Below, in pieces: positions 24,496-33,136 of a stretch of DNA of 64,000 nucleotides (positions are counted from its first letter, which is position 1; each line of letters opens with the position of its first letter). This DNA comes from Halostella salina. Its GTDB lineage: Archaea; Halobacteriota; Halobacteria; Halobacteriales; Natronoarchaeaceae. Position numbers and translations under genes: made by a program. The notes beneath the pieces were generated by a model that saw nothing but the letters and a program-made list of their open reading frames with translations, ran no database searches and had not been told where the DNA came from. The DNA lies in the NCBI RefSeq assembly GCF_003675855.1, contig NZ_RCIH01000007.1, forward strand, positions 62,001 to 126,000, written 5' to 3'.

Positions 24496-25299
24496 CTACT
24501 CGCGGCGGTATATCCTGAGCCGGCCGTCGAGCACCGAGAACGCGGACTTCAACTGCGGCGGGATCGTCTCGGCCTTGCCGATGACGAGGTAGCCGTCCGC
24601 ACGGAGCGACTCGGCCAGCGTCCGGAGGATCGGACGCTTGTACTCGCCGTCGATGTAGATGAAGAGGTTCCGGCAGACGACGAGGTCGAACCCATCCTTC
24701 GGGTCGTCGTTGATGAGGTCGTGGTGTTCGAACGCGACGCGGTCCTTGACCGAGTCCCGCACCGCGAACGTGTCGCCGCTCCGGTCGATGAAGCGGTGGT
24801 AGTTCGAGAGGTAGCTGAGCTGGTCGTCGATGTCGACGGTCTGGCTGCTCTCGTAGACGCCCTCGCGGGCGGCGTCGAGCGCCGCGTCGTTGATGTCCGT
24901 GGCGAGTACCGACAGCGACGACTCGTCGATCCGGGGGTCGTCGGCGGCGAGCATCGACAGCGAGTACGGCTCGCGGCCGTCGGCACACGCCGCGCTCCAG
25001 ACGGAAATCCGGTCCTGCTCCTCGGTGAGGTCCTGCAGGACGCCGCGGATACCGTCCCAGACGTCCTCGTTCCGGAAGAAGCCGGTGACGTTGATGCTCA
25101 GGGCGTCCAGCAGCGCCTGCTGCTCGTCGGGGTCGCCCCGCAGGGTTTCGAGGTACTCGTCGTACCCGTCGCAGCCGGTCCGACGCATCCGGGAGGCCAG
25201 CCGGCGCTGGAGGTAGCTGTCGTTGTAGTGACTCGTCGCGAACGCCATCTCCTCCTCGATGAACGTCGCGAGCTCGTCGTACGACGGCTCGGCGCTCAC
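24496..25299 (-). CDS. cheR: Chemotaxis protein methyltransferase CheR
   Basis: CheR methylates glutamates of the transducers using S-adenosylmethionine. The 267-residue protein begins at the GTG at 25299, which overlaps the cheD stop (GTGA, 25296-25299); the longer open frame upstream is the other-frame reading of cheD. Visible are the helical N-terminal domain (ELATFIEEEMAFATSHYND, RLASRMRRTG), the SAM-binding WSAACADGREPYSLSML and VLATDINDAALDAAREGVY, and FDLVVCRNLFIYID. Length matches the family. It is the last gene of the che operon. Confidence 0.96.
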   Translation of the reverse strand: MSAEPSYDELATFIEEEMAFATSHYNDSYLQRRLASRMRRTGCDGYDEYLETLRGDPDEQQALLDALSINVTGFFRNEDVWDGIRGVLQDLTEEQDRISVWSAACADGREPYSLSMLAADDPRIDESSLSVLATDINDAALDAAREGVYESSQTVDIDDQLSYLSNYHRFIDRSGDTFAVRDSVKDRVAFEHHDLINDDPKDGFDLVVCRNLFIYIDGEYKRPILRTLAESLRADGYLVIGKAETIPPQLKSAFSVLDGRLRIYRRE

Positions 25300-25820
25300 A
25301 GTTCGGTGACGCCGCCCGCCTCCTCGTCGGACGTGCGGATGCTGAGCGTCCCCGTCCCGGCGTCGAACTCGACGGTTCGTCCGCGCTGGCCGCCGACCTC
25401 CTCGGCGGCGATGGGGACGCCGAGCTTGTCGAGTTCCTCCCGGGCCGCGACGACGTTGCGCTTGCCGACCGCCTCGCCGAAGCTGTCGAACTCGAACATA
25501 TCGCTGCCGCCGGCGAGCTTCGCCTCGACGCCGGTGTAGGTCGCGCCCGCCTCGACCATCTGGCGGAGCATCGCGCGGATCGCGGTGTCGGCGAACTTGC
25601 CCGGGTTTTCGTCGCTGGAGTCGTTCGCGTCGCCGTCCGGGAGCATAACGTGTGCGAGCCCGGCGATCCCCGACTCGGGGTCGTACAGCGCGACGGCGAG
25701 ACACGACCCCAGCCCGTAGGATTTCAGCGTCACGTCCTCCTCGGTGATGTAGAACTCCGAGATGCCGACCTGAATGGGGTCGGTCGTCGGCGTGCCGGGC
25801 TCGCTGCCGTACGTCTTCAT
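25296..25820 (-). CDS. cheD: Chemoreceptor glutamine deamidase CheD
   Basis: CheD deamidates receptor glutamines and, in archaea and Bacillus, works with CheC. The 174-residue protein has the catalytic Cys in SYGLGSCLAVALYD (Cys40) and the His in GIAGLAHVMLP (His57). A glycine-rich VEAKLAGGSDMF segment and the VGKRNVVAAREEL helix follow as in the family. It overlaps cheC upstream by ATGA (25817-25820) and cheR downstream by GTGA. The nearest substrates are transducers such as the one encoded just across the terminator. Confidence 0.96.
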   Translation of the reverse strand: MKTYGSEPGTPTTDPIQVGISEFYITEEDVTLKSYGLGSCLAVALYDPESGIAGLAHVMLPDGDANDSSDENPGKFADTAIRAMLRQMVEAGATYTGVEAKLAGGSDMFEFDSFGEAVGKRNVVAAREELDKLGVPIAAEEVGGQRGRTVEFDAGTGTLSIRTSDEEAGGVTEL

Positions 25821-27058
25821 TGTGACTTCGCCTCGTCGACCGGGAACTCCGCGGTCGTTTTCGCGTCCTCGACCCGGTCCACGTCGAGGTCGTTCAGCGC
25901 GCGTTCCAGGTCCTCCTCGTTGGGGATGGCGTAGATGTCGCAGTCGAACTCGCGGTCGTCGGCCTCGATCTGCGTGTCGAAGACGAAGGCGTAGTCCTGG
26001 TTCTCGCCGAGGTCGATGACGACGGGGTCGATGACGGCCGGCCCGACGTCGTGGACGAACTCCGGCGTCGAGTGGTCGATCGTCGTGTCGAGCACGTTCG
26101 CCCAGCCGTCGAGGAAGCCGCTGGCCATGATGTTGCCCAGTTCCTTGATCGCCGACGTGCCCATCTCCCCGAACTCGTCGTCCGGTGGCGACGGCACCGT
26201 CGCCTCGACGACCTCCCGGGCCGAGTCCTCGTCGAACAGGAAGAGGAGGTAGCCCGACGGCGTCCCGTCGAACGAGAACGCGACCCCGACGAGCGGTTCG
26301 TCGGCCAGCTCCTCGGGGATCGTCTCCAGCGAGACGAAGTTGAGCCGCCGGATCTCGACGGTCGTCTCGATGCCGGTCAGCGTCGTGACGGCGTTTGCGA
26401 CCTCCGTCGCGCCCTGCTGTGCGAGCTTGTCGAAGCCGACGAGCTTGTCGTACTCGATCCCCTCGCGGTCGCCGCGCTGGCGGTCGAGGATCTCGGCGAT
26501 GGAGTCGTGGTCGGGGAGCAGGTAGTGCTTGTAGCCGATCTCCGTGTCGACGGCCTCGATCTGGCTGCGGAACAGGAGCGCGAGGTCGTCCTCGCTCGGG
26601 GCGGTGTCCAGGTCGCCGAAGAACGGCTCGGCGGTCTGGCCCTCGACGAACTCCGGCGTGGACACGTCGATGACCATGCCGAGCACGTCGGCCCAGCCGT
26701 CGATGAACCCGTTGGTCATGATCTGGCCGACCTCCGTGACGGCGCTCTGGTCCATCCCGGTGAACTCGCCGGTCGCCTCGTCCTGAATGAGCGTCCGGAC
26801 GACCTCCTCGGCGGCCTCGCGGTCGAAGATGATGACCGAGTGGCCCTCCAGCCCGGCGGTGAGTTCCACCCGGATGCCGACCTTGTCGCGGCCGTCGTCT
26901 ATCTCCGAGCGGATCTCCGACCCGCGCATGAAGTTCAGCTTCGTGACGCCGACGCGAGTGCCGACGCCGGTCATGCTGGTGAGTCGGCCGGCCGCCAGCC
27001 CGGATCCCTCGCGAGCCATGCGGTAGAACGTGCCGAGGGCGTTGACATCCAGTTTCAT
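25817..27058 (-). CDS. cheC: Tandem-domain CheC family phosphatase
   Basis: The 413-residue protein is two CheC domains joined end to end (about 1-205 and 206-413). CheC proteins dephosphorylate CheY-P. The second domain has the complete active site, SAIKELGNIMASGFLDGWAN (Glu and Asn on one helix). The first has SAVTEVGQIMTNGFIDGWAD, with Gln at the Asn position. A gene fusion of this kind occurs in other haloarchaeal che clusters. It overlaps cheD and the single-domain CheC gene by four bases on each side. Confidence 0.92.
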   Translation of the reverse strand: MKLDVNALGTFYRMAREGSGLAAGRLTSMTGVGTRVGVTKLNFMRGSEIRSEIDDGRDKVGIRVELTAGLEGHSVIIFDREAAEEVVRTLIQDEATGEFTGMDQSAVTEVGQIMTNGFIDGWADVLGMVIDVSTPEFVEGQTAEPFFGDLDTAPSEDDLALLFRSQIEAVDTEIGYKHYLLPDHDSIAEILDRQRGDREGIEYDKLVGFDKLAQQGATEVANAVTTLTGIETTVEIRRLNFVSLETIPEELADEPLVGVAFSFDGTPSGYLLFLFDEDSAREVVEATVPSPPDDEFGEMGTSAIKELGNIMASGFLDGWANVLDTTIDHSTPEFVHDVGPAVIDPVVIDLGENQDYAFVFDTQIEADDREFDCDIYAIPNEEDLERALNDLDVDRVEDAKTTAEFPVDEAKSQ

Positions 27059-27660
27059 GCGGGTTGTGCCTCGATGCTGTTGATCATTTCGACGAACTCC
27101 TCCAGGTCGGGGAACGCGTATATCTCCGCCTCGACCTCGTAGGAGGGGACGTGTAGCTGCGAGTCGAAAAACAGCGCCAGGTCGTCCCCGCCGAGCCCGG
27201 CCGTCCGTTCGACGACCTCGTCGGCCTCGGCGTAGACGAGCTGGGGCGTTGCGATGTCTATCGTGCGCCCGAGCACGTCGGCCCAGCCGTCGATGAAGCC
27301 GCTGGCCATCATGTTGCCAAGCTCCTCGACGGCGCTTCTGGCCATCTCGCCGGAGACCGACGAGAGGTCGTCGACCATGTCCGACAGCATCAGCGCCGTG
27401 ATCTTCTTGGCGCTGGCCTCCGGGAAGAGGATGAGGATGTGCCCGTGTGGCGGCTCCATGAGCCGGACCCGGACGCCGACCCGTCGCCCCTCGTCGAGCT
27501 GGGCGGTGATGTCCTCGATGTCGACGAAGTTCGTCTTCGTCACCTCCATCTGAGCGTCCTCGCCGGTGAGTTTGCTCATGTTGTCGGCGACGCCGTTCGT
27601 CCCGACTTTCGCCATCTCGTTGATAAAGCTCAACTTCCGGATGTCGACCATCAGACTCAT
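27055..27660 (-). CDS. cheC: Single-domain CheC family phosphatase
   Basis: The 201-residue protein is a CheC-type CheY-P phosphatase with one canonical active helix, SAVEELGNMMASGFIDGWAD. The N-terminal KLSFINEMAKVGTNGVADNM helix and the acidic tail are typical. Together with the double-domain neighbour the operon encodes three CheC domains, of which two have an intact Glu/Asn pair. The ATG at 27660 is used; an in-frame ATG three codons later (27651) is equally possible. It follows cheA after 22 bases. Confidence 0.92.
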   Translation of the reverse strand: MSLMVDIRKLSFINEMAKVGTNGVADNMSKLTGEDAQMEVTKTNFVDIEDITAQLDEGRRVGVRVRLMEPPHGHILILFPEASAKKITALMLSDMVDDLSSVSGEMARSAVEELGNMMASGFIDGWADVLGRTIDIATPQLVYAEADEVVERTAGLGGDDLALFFDSQLHVPSYEVEAEIYAFPDLEEFVEMINSIEAQPA

Positions 27661-27682
27661 AGTTGCCTCCGTCTGTCTCCGT

Positions 27683-30600
27683 TCATAGTGACTCCACGTC
27701 CAGGATGTTGACCACGTCGCCCTCGCCGAGCACCGTCGCGCCGGAGAGCCCGGGAATGTCGCCGAGGACGCCCTCGTAGGGTTTGACCACGACCTCCTGT
27801 TGGCCGCGGACTTCGTCGCACTCTATCGCGACCGGGCGAACGTCGTCGCGCACCCGGACGAGCATGTTCTCGCCGCTCCGCCGCGGCCCCGGCGCGTCCA
27901 GTTCGTCGGCAAGGTCCAGCAGCGGGTACTCCTCGTCGTCCCGGCGGACGACCGGTTCGCCGTCGGCCGTCGACACGTCGTCGAGCGGGCCGATCTCCTG
28001 GACGTCCTTGATCGGGATCCCGTACTCCTCCTCGCCGGCCGCGACGAACAGCACGTCGGCGATGGCGACGGTCACCGGCAGCGTCAGCCGGACCGTCGTC
28101 CCCTCGCCCGGTTCGCTCTCGACCGCCACGTCGCCGTCGAGGTCCTCGACGGTGCTCGCGACCACGTCCATCCCGACGCCGCGCCCGCTGACGTCGGTGA
28201 CCTCGTCGGAGGTCGAGAAGCCGGCGGTGAAGACGAGGTCGTACACGTCCTCGTCGTCCATCGACTCGACCTCCCCCCGGGTCCGGATCCCCTCCTCGAC
28301 GGCGGTCTCGCGGAGCCGCTCCGCGTCGAGGCCGCGCCCGTCGTCCTCGACCTCGATCACGACGCGGTCGCGCTCGCGGCGCGCCCGAAGCTCGACCGAC
28401 GCCTCCGGGTCCTTCCCGGCGGCCTCGCGCTCCTCGGGCGGCTCGACCCCGTGGTCGACCGCGTTGCGCACGATGTGGACCAGCGGGTCGCCGATCTCGT
28501 TGAGGACGCTCCGGTCGAGCTCCACGTCGCCGCCGAGCAGTTCGAAGTCGACCTCCTTGCCCTGCTCGCGGGCGATGTCCCGGACGGTCCGGGGGAGCCG
28601 GTTGGCGACCGTCGACAGGGGGACGAGCCGGATGTCCATCACCGTGTCCTGCAGTTCGGTCGTGATGTCCTCCAGTTCGTCCAGCTCCTGGTCGAGCAGG
28701 GCCAGCGAGTCGCCCCGCTCGATCGCCCGGCGGAGCCGAACGCGGCTGGTGACCATCCCCTCGACGAGGTTCATCAGCCGGTCGACCTTCTCCACGTCGA
28801 CCCGGACGGACTGGATCTCCTCGGACCGCCCGGTCGGACCGCTCTGGTCGATCGCCGACCGGGAACTCGCCGCCGTGTCGTCGGACGGCGCGGCGTCGTC
28901 CGCCGTCGCGTCGGCGGTCGTCGCCGCGTCGGCCGTTGCAACGGCGTCCGCTGCGGCGGCGTCGTCGGCGGACGCTTCCTCGGCGGGTTCGTCGGTCTCC
29001 TCGGCGTCTTCCGTTGCCGGCGCGTCGAACCCCTCGAACTCGCCGACGTCGGTCGTCGTGTCGACGGTCGACCCGGTGTCGAGGTCGACGTCCCCGAAGT
29101 CGCTGGACTCGACGGTGCTCGTGTCGTCGGTCGCGTCGTCGGCGGAGGCGCTCGCAGCCTCTCCCTCCGCCTCGTCGGCCGTCACACCAGCCTCGTCCGC
29201 CGTCGCGGTCGACTCCTCGCCGAAGCCGACCTCGTCGAGCACGTCGTCGACCGTCTCGTCGGCAGCGGTGTCGGCGTTTGCTGTGTCCGCATCGGGGTCG
29301 GCGGTACTGTCGGCGTCGACGGTGTCCGCATCAGCGGCGGCGTCGGCTGTCTGGCCGAACGGGTCGCCCCCGTCGATTTCGTCGTCGCCGAACGGGTCGT
29401 CGGCCGTCTCGCCGTCGTCCGCGACGAGGTCGTCGAACGCGTCGCTCTCGGCTTCGAGCGCGTCGTCCGAGTCGGCGGTCGCGTCCTCCGCGGTCGCGTC
29501 GACCGTGTCGTCGCTCTCCTCTTCCTCGGCCAGCGCCGCGTCGACGTCGTCGAGTGCGTCCTCGAACGCGTCGTCGTCCGCCTCGGCCTCGTCGCCGAGC
29601 AGTTCGTCGAAGCCGACCTCCTCCTCGTCCTCGTACTCGTCGAACTCCAGCTCGTCGAGTTCGTCCTGCAACTCGTCGAAGCCGACGGGGTCGACCTCGT
29701 CCTGTAGCTCCGCGAACGTGCTGGACGCGTCCTCGACCTGTTCGTCGCCGTCGTCCGCCGTCTCGCCGGAGTCGGACTCCGTCTCGGCCGCGTCGACCGC
29801 GTCCTCGGCCTCGTCGAGGACGTCGTCGACGGACGGGTCGTCGTCCGCCGCCTCGTCGAGCGAGGACACCTCCGGCTCGGCTTCGATCCCCTCGAACGAG
29901 CCGGCGTCGCCGAGGTCGTCCAGCCCCTCCACGTCGTCGACCTCGTCGACCATCGAATCGAGGTCCTCGAACTGGTCGACCTCGTCGTCGTCCAGCAGTT
30001 CGTCGACGGAGACGTCGTCCGGGTCGGGTTCCGCGTCGGCCGCGGCCGCCGAAGCGGCTTCCGGGTCGGCGGTCGGCTCCCCGGTCGCCGGCTCGGCCGT
30101 CGGTTCGGCGATGCCGTCCGAGAGGTCCGTCGCGTCCGTGATGATCGCGGCCTCGACGGCGTCGACCGGTTCGAGCGCGGCGCTGATCGCCGCCTCACCG
30201 ACCGGGCTGGCGAAGGCGGCGTCGAACGCCCCGCCGAACTCGCCGTCGGCGATGTCGTCCTCGGGCGGGTCCGTGCCGAGCAGGTCGAACGCGTCCCGGA
30301 GCGCCTCCACGACGAGGATACCGTCGTCGCCGCCCGCGATGTCGAGGCGGACGTGGTACACGTCGTGTGCCCCGTCGGTCGGGCGGTCCGCCGCCGACAG
30401 CAGCGACTCGACGGCGTCGTCGGTCGGCTCCTCGATCCGCGTGTCGGCGGAGTCGGGGACGTACGCCCGGAGCGACTCGATGACCGGCGTCGGGTCCGAC
30501 TGGGGTTCGCCGTGCCGCCGGGTCTCGTCGAGCATCGCTTCGAGGCGGTCGACCCCCTCGAACACCTGGTCCATCAGCGACGGCGTGACCTCGACCTCGC

Positions 30601-30823
30601 CGGCCCGGACCGCGTCGAGGAGGTCCTCCATCGCGTGGGCGAGGTCGCTCGCGTCGGTAAAGCCCATCGCGCCGCAGTTCCCCTTGAGCGTGTGGGCGGT
30701 CCGGAATATCTCGTCCATCGCCTCGTCGTCGTCCGGGTCGCTTTCCAGGTCAAGCAACGCGTTGTTCAGCGTCGTGATCGCCTCCTCGCTCTCCTGAACG
30801 AAGTCCCTGACGTACTCATCCAT
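27683..30823 (-). CDS. cheA: Chemotaxis histidine kinase CheA with giant acidic linker
   Basis: CheA phosphorylates CheY and CheB. The 1046-residue protein starts at ATG 30823 inside the end of cheB (8-base overlap). Its Hpt domain has the phospho-His in FRTAHTLKGNCGAMGF (His44). A dimerisation segment (VRVDVEKVDRLMNLVEGM) begins near residue 672, then the kinase with the HIVRNAVDHGVEPPEERE N-box, VEDDGRGLD and SGRGVGMDVV, and a C-terminal CheW-like domain. Between Hpt and dimerisation lies a segment of over 500 residues, far longer than in bacterial CheA, dominated by Asp, Glu, Ala, Ser and Thr with short DPFG and GFDEL motifs. Confidence 0.96.
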   Translation of the reverse strand: MDEYVRDFVQESEEAITTLNNALLDLESDPDDDEAMDEIFRTAHTLKGNCGAMGFTDASDLAHAMEDLLDAVRAGEVEVTPSLMDQVFEGVDRLEAMLDETRRHGEPQSDPTPVIESLRAYVPDSADTRIEEPTDDAVESLLSAADRPTDGAHDVYHVRLDIAGGDDGILVVEALRDAFDLLGTDPPEDDIADGEFGGAFDAAFASPVGEAAISAALEPVDAVEAAIITDATDLSDGIAEPTAEPATGEPTADPEAASAAAADAEPDPDDVSVDELLDDDEVDQFEDLDSMVDEVDDVEGLDDLGDAGSFEGIEAEPEVSSLDEAADDDPSVDDVLDEAEDAVDAAETESDSGETADDGDEQVEDASSTFAELQDEVDPVGFDELQDELDELEFDEYEDEEEVGFDELLGDEAEADDDAFEDALDDVDAALAEEEESDDTVDATAEDATADSDDALEAESDAFDDLVADDGETADDPFGDDEIDGGDPFGQTADAAADADTVDADSTADPDADTANADTAADETVDDVLDEVGFGEESTATADEAGVTADEAEGEAASASADDATDDTSTVESSDFGDVDLDTGSTVDTTTDVGEFEGFDAPATEDAEETDEPAEEASADDAAAADAVATADAATTADATADDAAPSDDTAASSRSAIDQSGPTGRSEEIQSVRVDVEKVDRLMNLVEGMVTSRVRLRRAIERGDSLALLDQELDELEDITTELQDTVMDIRLVPLSTVANRLPRTVRDIAREQGKEVDFELLGGDVELDRSVLNEIGDPLVHIVRNAVDHGVEPPEEREAAGKDPEASVELRARRERDRVVIEVEDDGRGLDAERLRETAVEEGIRTRGEVESMDDEDVYDLVFTAGFSTSDEVTDVSGRGVGMDVVASTVEDLDGDVAVESEPGEGTTVRLTLPVTVAIADVLFVAAGEEEYGIPIKDVQEIGPLDDVSTADGEPVVRRDDEEYPLLDLADELDAPGPRRSGENMLVRVRDDVRPVAIECDEVRGQQEVVVKPYEGVLGDIPGLSGATVLGEGDVVNILDVESL

Positions 30824-31988
30824 TGGTATCACCGTCCGCTGTCGTTGCGTCGACGATCCCTGCCGGGATCGACGCCGCGTCGAGCACGGCGTCGACGGCT
30901 CCCGTCTCGATCGCCTTCCGCGGAATGCCGAACACGGGACTCGACGCCTCGTCCTGGGCTATCGTCGTTCCGCCGGCCCGGTGTATCGACTCGATGCCGG
31001 CCGCGCCGTCTTTGCCCATGCCGGTGAGCGCGACGCCGACCAGCCCCTCGTCGACGGCCTCGGCCGCCGATTCCATCGTCACGTCGATAGCGGGGCGGAC
31101 GCCGTGGCGACGGGGGTCCTCCGTGAGCCGGACCCGGAGGTCGTCCCCGTCCGTCGGAGCCACGCGCATGTGGTACTCGCCTTTCGCGACCACGGCCTCG
31201 CCGGGACCGACGCTGTCGCCGTCGACCGCCTCTCGTACGTCGTACGGCGAGAGGTCGTCCAGCCGGGCCGCGAGTCGGCTGGTGAAGCTCGCGGGCATGT
31301 GCTGCACCACGAGCACGCGAGCGTTCAGTTCGGGCGGGAGTTCGCGGAGGATCCGCTCGACGACCTTCGGCCCGCCGGTCGACGCGCCGATGACGACGGT
31401 GGGGTGCTCCGGATGCTCGTCGCCCAGCCGCGCGGACAGGTCCCCGTCGATCGGGGACGGCGACGCCGTCGGGTCGACCGTCGGCCCGTCGACCGGCGCT
31501 GCGCCGCCGGTCACGGTGCCGCCGGTCGCGGCGGCCGCAGTCTGCTGTGCCGCGGCGGCGGCGCGGTCGGCCGCCCGCTGTGCGACGACCGACGAGAGGT
31601 CGACCTGCTCGACCTCCTGTACCTTCTCGACCAGTCGCTCGGCGAGGTCCGCGGCGTCCCGGGGGACGGACTCGCCGGACTTGGCGAGGAAGTCGACCGC
31701 GCCCTTCGAGAGCGCTTCGAGGGTCGCGTCCGCGCCGGCCTCGGTGTGGGCCGACAGCATGAGGATCCGCGTCGGTGCGGTCGACATGATGCGCTCGACG
31801 GCTTCGATCCCGTCCATCCCCGGCATCACGACGTCCATCGTGATCAGGTCGGGGTCGTGCACCCGGGCCATCTCGACTGCGGTTTCGCCGTCGGCCGCCT
31901 CCTGGACCTCGTAGCCGTGGTCCGACAGGGCGTTGCCGATCACCGTCCGCACGAACGCTGAGTCATCGACAACGAGGACGCTGGTCAT
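30816..31988 (-). CDS. cheB: Chemotaxis response regulator methylesterase CheB
   Basis: CheB removes methyl groups from transducers when phosphorylated by CheA. The 390-residue protein has a receiver domain (SVLVVDDSAF, phospho-acceptor Asp52 in ITMDVVMPGMDG, Lys in DFLAKSG), an Ala/Gly/Thr-rich linker at about residues 140-190, and the esterase domain with VIGASTGGPKVVE (Ser), VVQHMPASFTSRLA (His) and LTGMGKDGAAG (Asp). It starts at ATG 31988, overlapping the cheY stop by four bases; the open frame upstream is out-of-frame cheY. Confidence 0.97.
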   Translation of the reverse strand: MTSVLVVDDSAFVRTVIGNALSDHGYEVQEAADGETAVEMARVHDPDLITMDVVMPGMDGIEAVERIMSTAPTRILMLSAHTEAGADATLEALSKGAVDFLAKSGESVPRDAADLAERLVEKVQEVEQVDLSSVVAQRAADRAAAAAQQTAAAATGGTVTGGAAPVDGPTVDPTASPSPIDGDLSARLGDEHPEHPTVVIGASTGGPKVVERILRELPPELNARVLVVQHMPASFTSRLAARLDDLSPYDVREAVDGDSVGPGEAVVAKGEYHMRVAPTDGDDLRVRLTEDPRRHGVRPAIDVTMESAAEAVDEGLVGVALTGMGKDGAAGIESIHRAGGTTIAQDEASSPVFGIPRKAIETGAVDAVLDAASIPAGIVDATTADGDTNG

Positions 31989-32347
31989 GCCGGGACGACG
32001 TCCGTGAGCGCCTTCCTGACGCTCGGTTCCTCGAACGGTTTCGTGACGTAGCCGTCGGCGCCGGCCTTGACTGCCAGTTTCATCTTCTCGCGCTGGCCGA
32101 CGCTGGTACACATGATGACCCGCGAGTCGGGGTCGAGTTTCTTGATCGCGGCCGTCGCCTTGATCCCGTTACATTTCGGCATCACGATGTCCATCATCAC
32201 GATGTCCGGGTTCTTCTCCTTGTACAGTTTCACCGCTTCCGCGCCGTTGGACGCCTCCCCGACGATGTGGTAGTCGTCTTCGAGAATCTGTTGGAGTAGA
32301 TTCCGCATAAAATGAGAGTCGTCCACGATGAGCACCCCTGTCGACAT
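31985..32347 (-). CDS. cheY: Chemotaxis response regulator CheY
   Basis: CheY carries the output signal to the motility motor. The 120-residue protein is a stand-alone receiver: GVLIVDDSHFMRN, phospho-acceptor Asp53 in VMMDIVMPKCNG, Thr in MCTSVGQ, and Lys in GYVTKPFEEPS. It starts at ATG 32347 (MSTGVLIVDD); a start five codons upstream is less likely. First gene of the seven-gene che operon, with a TATA-like box about 35 bases before the start. Confidence 0.96.
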   Translation of the reverse strand: MSTGVLIVDDSHFMRNLLQQILEDDYHIVGEASNGAEAVKLYKEKNPDIVMMDIVMPKCNGIKATAAIKKLDPDSRVIMCTSVGQREKMKLAVKAGADGYVTKPFEEPSVRKALTDVVPA

Positions 32348-32379
32348 TTGATTCACCAGCAACCGCTACAGACAGTACG

Positions 32380-32391
32380 ACCATAAATGCT
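32380..32391 (-). promoter_or_regulatory. TATA-type promoter of the che operon
   Basis: GCATTTATGGTC on the minus strand lies 33 to 44 bases upstream of the cheY start and is the most TATA-like element in the 115-base gap to cheW. It would drive cheY-cheB-cheA-cheC-cheC-cheD-cheR. Confidence 0.5.
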
Positions 32392-32462
32392 GTCGCCCGG
32401 TTATCACCAGCGATAATGCGGGTATGCGGAGGACACACGCCCCAATCCGGGGAGACGACGCG

Positions 32463-33026
32463 TCAGTTCGCCGAACGAACCAGCGTGTCGACGTCGATGA
32501 TCGAGGTGCGCTCTGCCACCTCGTCGGCCGACTCGTCCTCGGCCGGCACCTCGACGACCGCCTTCACGAGGTTCCCGGCGGGCATCTCGAACGCCGGGTC
32601 GTCGCGCTTGATCTGGCTCACCGGGTACGACCTGACGCCCTCGACCGCGTCGACCCGGATGCCGGCGCTCTGGTCGTCCGACGAGCGGTCGAAGACGATC
32701 ACGCGCTGTTTCGTCTCCCGGTCCGCCACCGGCACCGGGAGCAGCTTCCGGGGGTCGATCACCGCCGTGATCTCCCCGCGCAGGTCCATGATGCCGTCTA
32801 TCGCGTCGCCCGAGCGCGGCAGTCGCGTCAGGTCGCCCTGTTCGACGATGCTTCGCACGTCGCCGACGTCGAGTCCGAACGTCCGGTCCCCGAGACGGAA
32901 GACGAGAACGCGCTCCTGTTCCTCCGGCTCCTCCTCTTCGTCCCCGTCACCCTCCGGGTCTCGTCCCTCCTCGTCGAACCCGACGTCGTCGATGCCGAGT
33001 AACTCCTCCGGCAGCTCCGTAGACAT
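32463..33026 (-). CDS. cheW: Chemotaxis coupling protein CheW
   Basis: CheW bridges transducers and CheA. The 187-residue protein begins at ATG 33026 (MSTELPEELLG) with an acidic leader of about 45 residues (many Glu), then the CheW fold: VLVFRLGDRTFGLDVGDVRS, LRGEITAVIDPRKLL, and a final VVEVPAEDES and SIIDVDTLV. It is upstream of the che operon on the same strand with its own gap of 115 bases, so it may be separately expressed. Confidence 0.95.
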   Translation of the reverse strand: MSTELPEELLGIDDVGFDEEGRDPEGDGDEEEEPEEQERVLVFRLGDRTFGLDVGDVRSIVEQGDLTRLPRSGDAIDGIMDLRGEITAVIDPRKLLPVPVADRETKQRVIVFDRSSDDQSAGIRVDAVEGVRSYPVSQIKRDDPAFEMPAGNLVKAVVEVPAEDESADEVAERTSIIDVDTLVRSAN

Positions 33027-33092
33027 TCGTTGCTTCGCCTTTCGCGGACAGACACAAAAACGTTCACCTGTCGAGGGGTTCGTTGACCGCTC

Positions 33093-33132
33093 GGGATTGA
33101 GTAAACTTAACCGCACCGCACAGCTCAATCCC
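33093..33132. repeat. Inverted repeat bracketing a promoter-like element
   Basis: A perfect 9-base inverted repeat (GGGATTGAG and CTCAATCCC) is separated by 22 bases that include the AT-rich TAAACTTAA and ends five bases before the ATG of the CheW-like gene. It could be an operator or form a hairpin at the 5' end of the transcript. Confidence 0.5.
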
Positions 33133-33136
33133 GGCC

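Noticed and set aside
27783-30797. A 1004-codon plus-strand open frame opposite cheA
   Set aside because: It is the shadow of the Asp/Glu-rich cheA coding strand, giving an endless Ser/Thr-rich translation. No start context or family resemblance, and cheA has full kinase motifs.
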